64,000 bases of DNA, taken from Terebella lapidaria. Lineage: Eukaryota; Annelida; Polychaeta; Terebellida; Terebellidae. Position 1 is the stretch's first letter, and every line of letters starts with the position of its first letter. A program made the translations under genes and the position numbers. Positions 1-10,800 of this stretch are shown piece by piece. Under the pieces are notes generated by a model. It was given only the letters and a program-made list of their open reading frames with translations, had not been told where the DNA came from and searched no databases. Location: assembly GCA_949152475.1 (NCBI GenBank), contig OX424567.1, positions 21,849,402 through 21,913,401 on the forward strand, read 5' to 3'.

Positions 1-110
1 AACATCGTCAGCAAAATACGAACAAATCATCGCAATGCAGAAATGACGTGACAAGGATAATTGGATAAAACCATCACCCTGAGTATATACGTAATGTTGT
101 CCACAACACA
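1..110 (+). promoter_or_regulatory. P module copy 1 (partial, CRE-like motif)
   Basis: TGACGTGA starts at 44 and is followed by GGATAATTGGATAAAACC, the most constant block of module P. TGACGTGA resembles a CREB/ATF half-site and GGATAA resembles GATA or Otx-type sites. These are motif resemblances only. The 5' splice site and TATA-like run present in most other copies are missing here, because the copy passes straight into S after about position 110. Confidence 0.4.
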
Positions 111-120
111 ATCATGAAAC

Positions 121-321
121 GTGTGTAAAAGAGATGGCTGCATAGTGCATCATTACGCAGTCAGGTCGTTTAGGCTTCACACCCTTACTTTTGCTGCTCA
201 AGTGAATGATTCATCTGCGCCACTCCAGTCAAAAACTACACTGAATGCCGTCTACGGAAATTATTTATTTGCTTGGATTGCAGACGGCGTGGAAGTCCAA
301 TGTAAATTCCCCCTGAAATGA
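121..321 (+). other. S module copy 1: recurrent short sense frame and hairpins
   Basis: An open frame of about 66 codons reads in the same phase as frames at 38,103, 40,179, 45,227, 50,1xx and 54,551. All share a core like FHTLTF..QV.DSFAPLQS, then LNAVCGNYLF, and later DANQQE. The second hairpin has arms at 247-253 and 282-288 (GCCGTCT / AGACGGC). The first hairpin is 6 of 7 paired. The frame is too short and too decayed across copies to call a gene on its own, and a structured RNA explains the arms at least as well. Confidence 0.35.
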
Positions 322-2139
322 GACGCAAATCAGCAGGAAATATTATGATAGACGTCATTCGAGAATCCCAAAATCGATCTCAATTTCTATAGAGTCTGGA
401 AGGCATATGTGTAAGCTGGGGATCAGTGGCTATTACCTGGACACAAAACATGTGTAAATGACAACGGCAGTTGGCTTTTGAAGTTGATATTGACATTGGG
501 ATGAGGCTGTAATGTATACCCCTCCCCTTTTATGGCTACTTGTGCACATAACTTTTAGTGGCTGGGAAAGGACCAGAAGTGTGAGAGGTCGTTTGCTTGT
601 TGGTTTAATGGTTGATGGAGCTAATTTCCAATATTTGAATTGAGTTATCTCGTTCAGACGCTCGGCGTAATAATCCAATACATACTGTAAGGAACCATAA
701 TCTTTTCATGAATGTGATCAACATTATACTAGTGAACAGCTCAGCTTGTATCCACTTCGATGTTTACTAACCCTATCCCACGCATCATTGATGATAGTTT
801 TATCATCAAAGAGTCTGATTCTGTTAACGTCTTCACATCGGATCATAAATGCTAAAGAATGGATTACCGTGGAATGTGATGTACAATACTGGGGATATCT
901 TTAACAGCATGGACTTCTTCAACAGAACAACCTTCGGGATTGTCAAAAAGCTGCGAGCTGGGATCAGTGGTTATTTTCTGGACATATTACATGACCCAAA
1001 TGACCACGAGAGTCATCTTTGATGTTATGTTGAGACTGAAACATGATTGAAATGTACACCGCTCCTCTTGACTCCTTACTTGTGTGAAGTTTTTGGTAAT
1101 GCTCAAAACATCGTATAGGAGTTTACGTGTATGTAGAGGCAATCGAGCGACTCGGAAAATTCGAAATCTGTACTGAATTCTGGTGTTTCCAGTTGCTGGG
1201 AAAGGACTAGAAGTTTGAGAAGTGGTATCCTAGTTGGTTTGTGGTTAATGGAGCTAATTTCCAATATTTCGATTGAGTTTTCCACTCTAGAAGCTTTGCG
1301 TAATAATTCAATACCTCTCATAATAAGCGTTCCTCTTTTCATGAGCATAATCCTTTTTATGCTAGTGAACATCACAGATTTTATCCTCTTTGATCTGCGA
1401 ATACCCTATCCCACGCATCATCGATTTATTGGTGTTTTGAGGCGTTTTTCGTACATATATTCCATCAAATTGCACAATACTAACAGAGAGTCAGAGCATA
1501 ATGTTTAAATCAAATCTGCCATAAAACGATATTATATAAAAGCGAACACTATTTTAGCTTCCCGAGCCGGTTCAATAGAACAAGTGTCAGGTATTGCTAA
1601 AACCAGATATAACAATGGTCATTACAATAGAACTATTTGCCAGGGTGTTTTGTCGCGCATTCCCGTCGTTTGTTTCAAACTATGGTATGATTGTGTTGGA
1701 CTCTTTATTGATCCATAACAAGACCTGGATTGGAAAATGCCAGCCAATGTAGAGACCCCAATCATGATAACTTGCCATACAGAAAGCAAACCTGCGAGAT
1801 ATTTCAAATTCGACAGGAAACACAAATCATTCGGAATAAAAGAAAAAATCCATGATACCATGCGTTACCCACGAAAATATCAATAGATAAACATCTGTTG
1901 CAGTCTGCCTTGTAGTTGATGCGGACACACTTGTTGTGCTTTGTTCCATTCTTACTCATAGGAGACTATTCCTAAACCACATGCACGCGGATGGGATGCA
2001 CATACAAAGTAAAATTCATTTATATTTAAAACAAATGATATTTATTGTTTGGTACGTTTTACTATACTACCAATTACCTCGTTCCTGACATCGGGGTAAA
2101 CGTCCCAGTTTAGTACTGATCCACTAGGAAAGCTACCGT

Positions 2140-2493
2140 GTTTCCATTGCTCTACCAAGTGAGTATTGGATCGAAAACAGCGACCAATTGTCAAGTTTCA
2201 CAAACCCAATCAGATTTCAATCAGACCAAGAAATGTGGCATGTTGGAAATTGCAAGGATGTTTTCATTGTAGTCAATTTTCTGGGGAGAATTTATTCAAC
2301 ACCTTTCCAATGTTGCTATCATAAGAGTGCAGCGACGATGTATCACTGTTACAACAGAGCAGAAAAGCGCGTATTCATCTCAAACCAGTTAATTCATTTC
2401 GATCTTCCAAACGGGAAAAACTTATTTCATGACATGGCTTTTCCTATCATACCAATTTGTTGTAAACAAGGAATGTTCCAGGAGTTAAAATAA
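2140..2493 (+). other. R module copy 1: recurrent second sense frame
   Basis: The frame reads about 118 codons without a stop from about 2,140 to the TAA at 2,491. It contains SEYWIENSDQLSS, NPIRFQSDQEMW and later FQCCYHKSAATMYHC. The same phase is open in copies at 42,128, 46,6xx, 47,596, 23,3xx and 55.9 kb, with amino-acid differences. No ATG opens the first part, so any real exon would need a splice acceptor upstream. AATAAA follows at about 2,680 and is also present in unit 2. It could be the relic of a protein exon or simply shared repeat ancestry. I recognise no family. Confidence 0.3.
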
Positions 2494-2889
2494 GTTGGAT
2501 GAAAGATTGTTATGAAAAACATAAACTTTTGGGAATCATTATCTGCAATCATGATTATTACGGGACAGACATCTGGGTGATGTTTGATGTTGCCATGTAA
2601 TGGAAAATGAACAGTTTTGGGTTTTTTTTGTCACAAACACAACATTGCAGTCACATACACAGTATAAAGTAAAGACTGAAAATAAAGTCAAATAAGTCCC
2701 TTCTGTCAAAAGTTTAATCTAACTTTAAGTTAATCAATTAATTATATTATTTTTTTTCTGTCAGGAATATACTATTGAAAGTCAGAAACATATTTTGGGA
2801 CTGGCATGTTCAGTCGATGAGTTTTGTTATACATCACGAGATTTTGCACCAAGTTTTGTGCTTAATTTCACGGTGGTCCTACGATTTGG

Positions 2890-3165
2890 CGTTTTAGTAT
2901 ATGCGGTTATGTTGCAAATACTGATCCCGCTCCATTTTCATATTGATTTTGATTTTGGAGTGATTTTCCATCAAAGTAGACCCCAGTGAAATGAAAAAAA
3001 ACTGTTTCCATTTTTTTCAACCATTTTTCCGACTGAAAATCAAAGATGGCTGCCAACAGTCTCCGAAAATCAGAAAATCACCATATCTTCGGCAATAATT
3101 GTCCTAGAAAAATAAATCTGGTGTCGTTTTATATGTTTTCTGGGACAAGGAATCCAATAAAACCA
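2890..3165 (+). repeat. Inner inverted repeat, left arm
   Basis: About 270 bp, from TAGTATATG through TTCATATTGATTTTGATTT and CTGTTTCCATTTTTTTC, match in reverse complement the stretch 6,020-6,290 with roughly 70% identity by eye. The pair lies inside the TIR transposon but its right arm stops 1.5 kb short of the right end. This suggests an earlier element or an internal duplication. Confidence 0.65.
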
Positions 3166-3299
3166 ATGTTTAATTGATAAATGCAAGTACTGGGCCGTCA
3201 GAGGAATATTACACAAAATAGTATCATTATAGTGACTGAATCAGTTCGCTTTCCAGTTTATGACCCATGTTTGTTTTTGTTTTTTTACTGATCATGAGT

Positions 3300-5480
3300 T
3301 GCAGCAACAACTCATCTGGTCTTCCAATCGTAGTACTGCTGGTGACAATCAGGCTCCTCTCGGGCTGCAATGGCAACCTTATACACCTTGGGCATCATCT
3401 TCAGATAGTATGTGTAGTGTCTTAAGCCACTCTTTCTAAGATTCAACTTAAGCTCAAACATCACATCAACTGGCAACTGTGATGACTCGAGACTCATGTT
3501 TGGTGCAGTTATAAGCATGGCCATTGCTTGTACATCCTGTAAGACTAGCCTATTTCAGCATGTTTGTTAAACATTTCGTAGACATTTCGTAGACAAAATG
3601 AGAACAGATTAAAAACAGATTTTTCAACAAATCCTCCGGAATGGTGTTTCCTGTTTTGACCCTCTCCTCTACAACCCGTAGAGGAGGCAACTATTGATTA
3701 ATTCTTTCTGACCACCAATCAAGTTCATCCAAACCAAAATATACTGTTCTAATCTAACAAAGGAGAGGAGCACCTCCCTTATTTTCTCACCACAAATAAT
3801 TCAGCCGCCTTCCAGCCCCCTTCTTTCAATGTCCAATTGTGCCTGTGCCACTCACTGCCTGATGAGTTCCAAGATGACGAAATCGTGGATTCCACTGGAA
3901 AAATCCCAAAAGTTCTCCCGGGGACTGCTCAGACTACTTTCTTTCTCGACGACACAAACATTACCACTTAATTGGCGCGTGAATATATAATGCTGTAAAC
4001 AAAACCTCATTAGAGTTCGTCCTATCACAAGAAAGTATTGTCTATGTGTTCCTTTTGGAACAATCAATTCCACCATTTATTTGTCAACAAAACAATTATC
4101 CTCAACTGAAGCAACAACTACACTGAATTCAAAAATAATCAGTAATTAGCTGGCTTGCATGCCCACTGGTCTCGTACATACCCAAAAGAGAACAGAACTT
4201 AATTATCGCCCTCGAGGCGTGTTCACTGTGTAAACGAGGTGGGGTTCCAAAGTGGACTCTTTAGGTCCACTATATACTGTCTTGGCGAAAGTAGAAGAAA
4301 GCTCCTTTTGGCCGGTACACACTTGGTGTAGTGATTGTTCAGGACGATGTTATACTCATTACCTCCTTTGGACGACTCGAAACTAAGAAAAACTATGCAT
4401 AACATCTCCATAGATTGTGATGTCTGGATTGGAACCAGTCGAAATCGGGTGCGAAACCTTATTTCCCTGAACAGTATAGCGATTATACACAAATAGCTTT
4501 ATGGTATTTGCTAGTTGTAAGGTTTACATATTGCCAATTATCAATTCTTTCCTGAGTGCATGCGACCACTTTGTTTTGGTTTGCAAGCCACTCGCTTGAT
4601 TCAGTCTGGGTCAGACTGCCGAAGTGAGTGGACATTAGCTTGAGTGCTCCATCCGACTCGGGCTGGGGTGGTACCAGCCATGGAAAAAAACTCCCTGTCT
4701 TTTATTAACGACCCCTTTTCTCTGTAGCATATGGCCAGATTCTTGCTCCTCTCAAGCTTCAACCTCCTTGTAGTGGAGGCTGCCTCTGTTTGCCCCTGCT
4801 AAGGGCGACACGCATGTGCACTTGAATTGAAGGGTGTGAATTGTCGGCATAACCGTCGTCCTAATCTGGGATACCCGGCAGTATTCTGTCCCACAGGTGT
4901 TTGGCATGCCCCTTGATTCAGAAATTTATGTGTTTCTGGATGTAAACCTTGATGTATTCTGCTGCGGGCGTCACTTTCCGCTGTAGAAACAGAGTCGATG
5001 TCGAGTAACAACATCTTCTGGGTTGAGGAACATATTTTGCCTTGGGGGTAAATTTACCATCAAATACTCTCAAGTGGAGTATGATATTTTCTATGAAGCC
5101 TTTGTCTTTAAGGAAGGAGCAGCAAAAACCACATGTGTCCAAGAATACGACGGACCTCATCCACATTCATCCACAGGGGTTTCCACTTTCTTACTGACTC
5201 TTGAAGCTCCTAGTGATGGCATCAGTGTGTCATCTTGGAATATCATCGTTGAGCAATCTGCTGAGACTGCATTACCAGGCAAATGTTTGATCAGAAGACA
5301 CAGTGTCCGAGCCAATAAATGTTGAATCTAGTAGTAGTGTGATGGCCAGTCGAATGGCATGAGATACCAGAGAACACCAGAAGCACACAACACCAGTGGC
5401 AGTTGTATAACTCGCGAAATGTGGTTCCAGCAATGCCAGGAGAACTATTCGGTGTGGCTTGCACTTGAAACAAGTGTGAG
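3300..5480 (-). pseudogene. Possible decayed coding remnants inside the transposon
   Basis: This is the most codon-like part of the element. The minus strand has an open stretch at 3,312-3,524 (70 codons, with YYLKMMPKVYKVAIAAREEP) and others at 4,223-4,492 and 4,799-5,166. The plus strand is also open at 5,023-5,325. None shows a recognisable transposase, zinc-finger or DDE motif, and the frames do not join. If the element once encoded a transposase, this is where it would have been. It may equally be unrelated captured sequence. Confidence 0.15.
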
Positions 5481-5689
5481 GCGATATGAATGATGATGAT
5501 GGTTATGGTGTATTATCATACACATATGCCTATATCAACACCTCTTGGTGGTCGTCAATGTGGGAGGAGACCAGAGAACCAGGTGAACCCCCACTGATCC
5601 AGTTCGACTTCATTGGTGAGAAATCAGCCCATGTACGTACCTAGCTAACTGGGCAACTTCTGTTTGACAGTCTAATGCATATGTGTGTG

Positions 5690-6290
5690 TATCACTAAAG
5701 CAATGGTTTTAATGATTGTTTGTGTCCAAAAACATATAAAAAGACCCCAACTTGATGATTTTATGTCAATTAGGGCAAAAGATATGCCATTGGTGATATA
5801 TCGATTATTGGTGATAATTCGCGGCCATCTTGGATTTTCACATGACCAGTGGGCGAGAAAAAAATCGAAAAAAAATGGTTTTTATTCCTTGTGCATATGA
5901 ATCTACTCCAATTCCATGTTTCTATTCTAATTAGGGCCAGGAATATAGTGATTTTTCGATTTTTTGTGATAATTGGCAGCCATCTTGGATTTTCACACAA
6001 TCAATGGGCGAAAGAATGAAAACAATGGTTTAGTTTTAATTCCTTGTGCCTAGAAATATATAAAACGACCCAATTCAATCCTTCTATGCCAATTAGGGCC
6101 AAAGATATGGTGATTTTTCGATTTTTGGTGATAATTGGCGGGCATCTTGGATTTTCATACAACCAATGGGCGAAAAAAATGGAAACAGTTTTTTCTCATC
6201 TCATTGAGGTCCACTTTGATGAAAAATCACCACAAATCAAAATCAATATGAAAGTGGCACGGAATTACTCAACAACATATACTATTTAGT
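5690..6290 (+). repeat. Three tandem copies of a ~155-162-bp repeat
   Basis: The phrase GCCATCTTGGATTTTCA recurs at about 5,825, 5,980 and 6,142 (the last as GGCATCTTGG). Each copy is followed by a motif like CAATGGGCGA and preceded by ATTAGGGCC and GTGATTTTTCGATTTTT. Spacing is 155 then 162 bases. The third copy doubles as the right arm of the inner inverted repeat (6,020-6,290). Confidence 0.75.
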
Positions 6291-6345
6291 CGGGAGATTA
6301 CGCCAGTAGTCGGGCGATACCGACGTTTAGTCGGGCAAATAGGCC
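6284..6345 (+). repeat. Iterated TTTAGTCGGG motifs
   Basis: Three TAGTCGGG units occur at about 20-base intervals. TAGTCGGG or TAGTCGG recurs at about 6,709 and 6,749, and two degenerate copies lie on the opposite strand at the right end (about 7,730-7,785). Iterated subterminal motifs are typical transposase-binding arrays. That role is inferred here. Confidence 0.5.
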
Positions 6346-7725
6346 CGAACGATGCAATGGATCGCGACAGAAACACAGGTAGTGACAACTAATCGGGGGA
6401 AACGAAAGTAAATAACTATTGCATTGAGTATCGGAACCATTTAGGTGTCAAAAGAAATAGGTGTCCTGAGTGAATATGTCGCATCCTAATCAAAATCATT
6501 AACGCCGATTTGGTTGTCGCTTATGAATACGCCAATGATGAAACTAAATGGACCTTTAAAACATAATGACACACATAGTATATATATTTATCTGGGTTTT
6601 ATAAAACACATTTCCTTAAATAAGTGGTTTGGGGTGGTTTTTCTATGATTTTGTGTGTCATTACTTGATAAAAGCTGTTTTTGGAGGGATACAAATTACT
6701 ATGTTCCTAGTCGGGATCTATTTTGGTGCAGGATATCCAACTTCGGCGTTTAGTCGGTCATCATGGCCAGCTTCTGCCATTCACCAAAGACCCTCTGTGG
6801 AGGGTCTTGCAATCGCTTTAGAGTTGTATTACTACTACGATGAACAAACTATTCTATTTCCAAATAAATTTTGATCATCATATTTTTAAATAAAGTTGTT
6901 TGGCTGACGGGATTTATAGCCTAAAAGAATAGTATAGATTTTTTTGCATTGTGTGACCGACAACTGTTTCAAATATTGCATCGAGCTCCCTGTGGTGGTA
7001 ATCAGGCATGCCCGGCGATAGATATTAAAATCCCACTTGAAATTCTTGATCGTTTCTGTTCACCTGAACAATAAAAGTCAATATAATATTGAGTATGATG
7101 TACATTATTTGTGACAAAACTCAAACGGAATGCTAACCTATTATCCATTGAAATCTCACGAGTTTGTTCCAGATTATTATGCGTTTCGACATTAATAATG
7201 ACAGTACTGCACATATATAACTAATGATTGCGAACTATTATTGAAATTTCTGTAATCGAAACGCGAAAAATCACGATCGTAACTGCCAAGGACCAGCACT
7301 ATTACAGATGGACACACCCCGCTAAACGCCGTAGTCATGTCCCACTAGGTACGGTACCATACATTTTGTTTGCAAAAATTCCTTTTACACAAATGTTTAT
7401 TCTAAATTATTGATAAACATACTACGATCTATTCCTCAATAACAACTACATAAATTTGAAGCTATAGACCTGGTATATGCACTTCCAGTCCATGTCATAA
7501 TTGTATTTATCACTTTCTTTTGTGTCAATCTGCCTGGTGAGAGTTCGAAACACAAAACTGTGTTTACGATATTTCAGCAAATTATACATATATCGGAGCC
7601 ATTTCAGGTTTGTTTGGTCTATGGATGTATCAGACGCTCAATCCGCAGCAATAGTGTGTGTCAAGTTCATAGTTCTGTGGAAAATAAGGAAATATGAACT
7701 CGCTTATTTATTTTGTTGACATATT
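6346..7725. other. Right part of the transposon, no gene seen
   Basis: AT-rich DNA with only short chance frames. It contains a compact hairpin-like GACCCTCTGTGGAGGGTC at about 6,788-6,805 and no match that I can see to any cassette module. I find no coding or RNA gene. Confidence 0.5.
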
Positions 7726-8876
7726 ATCCCGACTAAATGGCGTGGTTACCGACCAGTGCCGTGATTTCCTGACTAAACGTCGAATCGTAGGACCACCCTG
7801 AATTTGGCAATCTCAATTCCGCAATCAGTTGGTCAGTACCCTCGCTACAATTCCTTTCAAGTATGTACTTGGGGAAGGACGAACTGATACGGGCAAATCC
7901 AAGCACGCCAGCATAATACAGCTAAAGAAGGAGTTTTCCACTAATAATAATTGGCATTACATTCTCTGCTTCTGTCTGGCCTGGAATATATCCGATTTAA
8001 GGTATCATGTGGTAACGGATTTGCCGTGATGATAGTATGATTTGATATTATCCGTAAAATAATGAGTGTATACCAGCCATTGATATCTGTTATCGGTGCT
8101 AAATGAACTTTGGTTATTTCCTATCCTGTCCAGTATTATTCCTTTTTCCTGTTACATATGCTCTCTTGCTGACTTAGCAAAATGGTATTTTTGAGGCAAT
8201 TGGATCCAAAACAAAATTTGTTGTGAAAATAGTTACAGAAACGTTATTGGACTGACTCTAAGAACAGAAGAGAAAAAAGCTAAGTTGTTGGTTGTCGACA
8301 GATAAGACCATGCCATTGGTTCATCAGACGGAGAGGGCAGAGAACATGAAAATATACTAAAAACGGTGAAATCCAAGATAGAATCATAAAATCTGCAAGT
8401 GCATCAATTCATCCCAAGTATGAGGCCCAATAACTGTCTAATTAGGTTTGAGCTGGTCCAATGTGTCTAGAATCATGACACTGCCACACTGCCTGTGGTC
8501 GAAGACGGCACCTAGATTGATTACTCTTTTCCTGTCTGTAATTACGAGTTCAGTGGCTCACTTGGCGGCAGTAGAGTGTCTTGCTGCATCCGTCACTACC
8601 GACACACCATATCACAGTATATGTTTATTCGCAAAATGGAAGGAGGTCTTTTCTTTGTGTTTTTTTTACACAACTTGATTGACGAATGTCCATCTCTGGC
8701 AGTAATCATGAACTATCAACTAAGGAAAGAATTTAACTTTTTATTCATGTTTTTGGACTCAGAAAGTAAATAATTTATGTGTGAATTAGCACTGCATCTG
8801 TACCAATAAAACGTGAATTATATTCTTCAATATAATCTTGCAAGACGCACTATAATTAATGCTACCCTCACCACCA

Positions 8877-9224
8877 ATCCACTGCGCCACTCACTCCACC
8901 AAAGTTATTGGTGGAGTGAGTGGCGCAGTGGATAAGGCGTCGGACTCGTAATCCAAAGATCATGGGTTCGAGTCTCGAGCTGGACTGCTGTGCCATTTCA
9001 CTAGTGTCCTTAGGCAAGGCATTTACCACTAATGTGTCTATCTTCACCCAGGATTAAATGGGTACCGGTTGATAATGGGTGTTGTATAGAGCGCTTTGAG
9101 TGTGGCAGCTCCAAGTACAATCACTCAGACTGGGGTTAAAGTGTAAAGCGCCTTTGAAAGCGGATTAGGTTCGGCTGAACAGAGCGCTATATCAAATCTG
9201 ATAACTTTAACTTTAACTTTAACC
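8877..9224 (+). mobile_element. tRNA-headed SINE with inverted head duplication
   Basis: The tRNA-like head starts at about 8,908. It has a Pol III box A (TGGCGCAGTGG, 8,921-8,931), a CTCGTAA anticodon-like loop and a box B (GGTTCGAGTC, 8,965-8,974). A central domain contains TCCTTAGGCAAGGCATTTACC. The 3' part has AAGCGCCTTTGA (9,145) and GCGCTATAT (9,184), ending in a (TAACTT)n tail to about 9,223. Upstream, 8,877-8,902 is a perfect 26-base reverse complement of 8,908-8,933, separated by a 5-base spacer. Unit 2 lacks the insert at about 13,830. Target duplication is short and ambiguous (ACCA/CACCA). Confidence 0.88.
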
Positions 9225-9489
9225 ACTGAAGTTGAATCTTCAAAAAGATGAAAGCTGTTTTGGTAATTCTCATGTCTAACTGCCTCCTACATGAGTTAAT
9301 GTCTTCCAAAACGTTTCCGGCGATCAAAGAAAGTAATGAATATTCTGTCTCTTCTCATCTTAAGTCAACTGTACATAAGTAGTGTGACGAGATAGGTGTT
9401 GACGTATGTGGTTGAATTCATGTGTCAGGCGATGAAAAATCATATTAGTAGGTGAATAAATCCCCCCATGACACTTTTACTGTATTCAC

Positions 9490-10230
9490 TTTTATTTGAC
9501 ACCGGGAGGTAAGAGGTGTGAACTAGTGCCCCGTTGTAAGTATCACATATTCCACAGAATAACAGACTACAACTGCGACAAGACAAACAGGACAACTTGG
9601 GAGGAATGGGTGCAGTTTTTTGCGACTTTACATAAGAGATAATACACTGGAGACGGCAGAATGTGGATCCATCAATCTCAAGATATTGGCGAGTGTGTTT
9701 GTATCAGTGGCTGAGACATCGACCCGCGACTGCCGAAGACAGCGACTGCCAGGTCACGGGGAAGTGATCCCTGGCACTGCTCGTGGGCTGAGAACAAGGA
9801 GTCGCATCTGGCGAGATGGTGTCCGCTCCAACAGACAGTGATCGCGAATGGGGCTGCAAGCCTTGTTGCCTGCTAGTAGAAGTTATCCCGGAGAGTAACT
9901 CCTCCAGCCATCGAGGCAATGCATGGTGATAGACTGGATTGGAAAGTGACAAAGAGAGGATTAGAATTCTCTGGCCGATGACATATTTGTATGTTTCACA
10001 GCGGAATTGGATACTGCGTCAAGTGGAAAGGATTGCTTCTTATTATGATGGCTCAAGGAGATAATGTGAACAAATCAGGGACAGAATCAAGAATTGTGTC
10101 AAGTATTTCTTGTTGGAATTGTTATGGCTCGAATTGTTTTTGGCTAACTAGAGAATGAAAAGTTGAAGGGAATACTTTCAATTGAAAATACGAATTTCCC
10201 TACTTGATATGGGGATAACGTTACTGAATA
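9490..10230 (+). repeat. A module copy 1
   Basis: This is the GC-richest part of the cassette. It starts with TATTTGACACCGGGAGGTAAGAGGT, shown here in part, and includes TGGGAGGAATGGGTGCAG, GGATCCATCAATCTCAAG and GGGAACAAGGAGTCGCATCT-like blocks. Other copies lie at about 14.1, 27.0, 30.9, 32.6, 36.4 and 43.9 kb. Both strands show fairly long open frames, for example 142 codons on the minus strand at 36,379-36,807. Stops and shifts differ between copies, so I do not call a protein. Confidence 0.7.
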
Positions 10231-10760
10231 TCTAATAGCCTTTCATTCTTGTTTACGTTTGTGATAAACAGTAACAGGGAATATTCGGGCTGGTATGATT
10301 GTTGCTCCATATATTGCATGCTTCTTCACAGCCAATGGTATGCTAGGGATGTAAATGGTGGTACTTATTTAAAAATAACAAACATCCAAAGGTGGTACTT
10401 CTTTGAAAATAACAAACATCCGAATGGTTGGGAAGGTCGAACCAGGAACAGAAGGGCAATTTGAAATTGTTAATAACCTGACTTCGGAAAAAACTTAACA
10501 CCCGATGTTAACACCTGATGACTAATCACCTATTTAGTAGAGCTAATGATTGACGACCGACAAACATGGTTAGGCCTAACAAAAAGTGTGTCCAGTCCAG
10601 GAACATTCATCTCTAATTCTAATACATCATGAAATTTGATTGCCTTCATTCTCAGAATAAAGAAATTACTTTTATTCACAATATGAATTATGCATGTGAA
10701 GGTATTCTTCATTTAATTGTAAAGTGAATCTGGTAGGTCACATTCGTTCTCCATTGCACA
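10230..10760 (+). repeat. B module copy 1 (splice-acceptor-like)
   Basis: Module B begins near a pyrimidine-rich stretch ending in CAG before a CCAGTGG-like word (here GCTTCTTCACAGCCAATGG at about 10,320). It continues through GGTGGTACTTCTTTGAAAATAAC and AATTGTTAATAA to GACCGACAAACATGGTTAGGCC. This copy carries a small local duplication of the GGTGGTACTT..AACATCC phrase. The acceptor-like CAG is kept in most B copies (14.9, 24.7, 27.8, 31.7, 44.7 kb) and degraded at 53.6 and 57.6 kb. Confidence 0.6.
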
Positions 10761-10800
10761 TGTCCAGTAGCATTTTTGTTAGTATGGTAGTTATCGTGAA

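Larger units (their letters stand above)
1..900 (+). repeat. Cassette unit 0 (P-S-D-E, truncated both ends)
   Basis: The window opens inside module P of a cassette. Module S follows (about 121-340), then D (about 360-600) and the start of E (about 600-880). E breaks off near the CATCATTGATGAT stretch at about 785-800, and a second D begins near 905. All these blocks recur in the same order in later units, for example 49.8-50.5, 54.2-55.4 and 58.2-59.2 kb. I see no long coding frame. The copy is old: its hairpin arms and its sense frame both carry substitutions against the family consensus. Confidence 0.75.
2864..7805. mobile_element. 4,932-bp TIR DNA transposon with 5-bp target duplication
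   Basis: The element spans 2,869-7,800. Its ends match as inverted repeats, CACGGTGGTCCTACGATT on the left and CAGGGTGGTCCTACGATT on the right (reverse-complemented), 20 of 23 over the first 23 bases. AATTT flanks both sides (2,864-2,868 and 7,801-7,805). Unit 2 holds the unoccupied site with a single AATTT at 12,706-12,710, which dates the insertion after the unit 1/unit 2 split. No intact transposase is visible, so this copy is probably non-autonomous or decayed. The 5-bp duplication and the CA-GGTGG ends do not let me name a superfamily. Confidence 0.85.
901..10800 (+). repeat. Cassette unit 1 (D-E-R-H-I-J-A-B), split by two insertions
   Basis: The order is D (905-1,150), E (1,170-2,100), R (2,100-2,500), H (2,500-2,868 resuming at 7,801), I (to 8,876), J (from 9,225), A (about 9,490-10,230) and B (about 10,230-10,760). 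It aligns almost base for base with unit 2 (11,056-15,250) once the transposon at 2,869-7,800 and the SINE at 8,877-9,223 are removed. Without the insertions it is about 4.6 kb. P and S are missing at the 5' side. Module E here carries a 97-codon open frame at 1,215-1,508 that is only partly kept in sister units. Confidence 0.8.

Noticed and set aside
1215..1508. 97-codon hydrophobic frame in module E, resembling a membrane protein
   Set aside because: AT-rich DNA easily gives Ile/Leu/Phe-rich frames. The sister copy at 11,072 stops earlier and others are broken.
8911..8985. A genuine tRNA gene (box A, box B, CGT anticodon-like loop)
   Set aside because: It continues directly into a SINE body with a repeat tail, the acceptor stem does not close, and the arm structure is degenerate.
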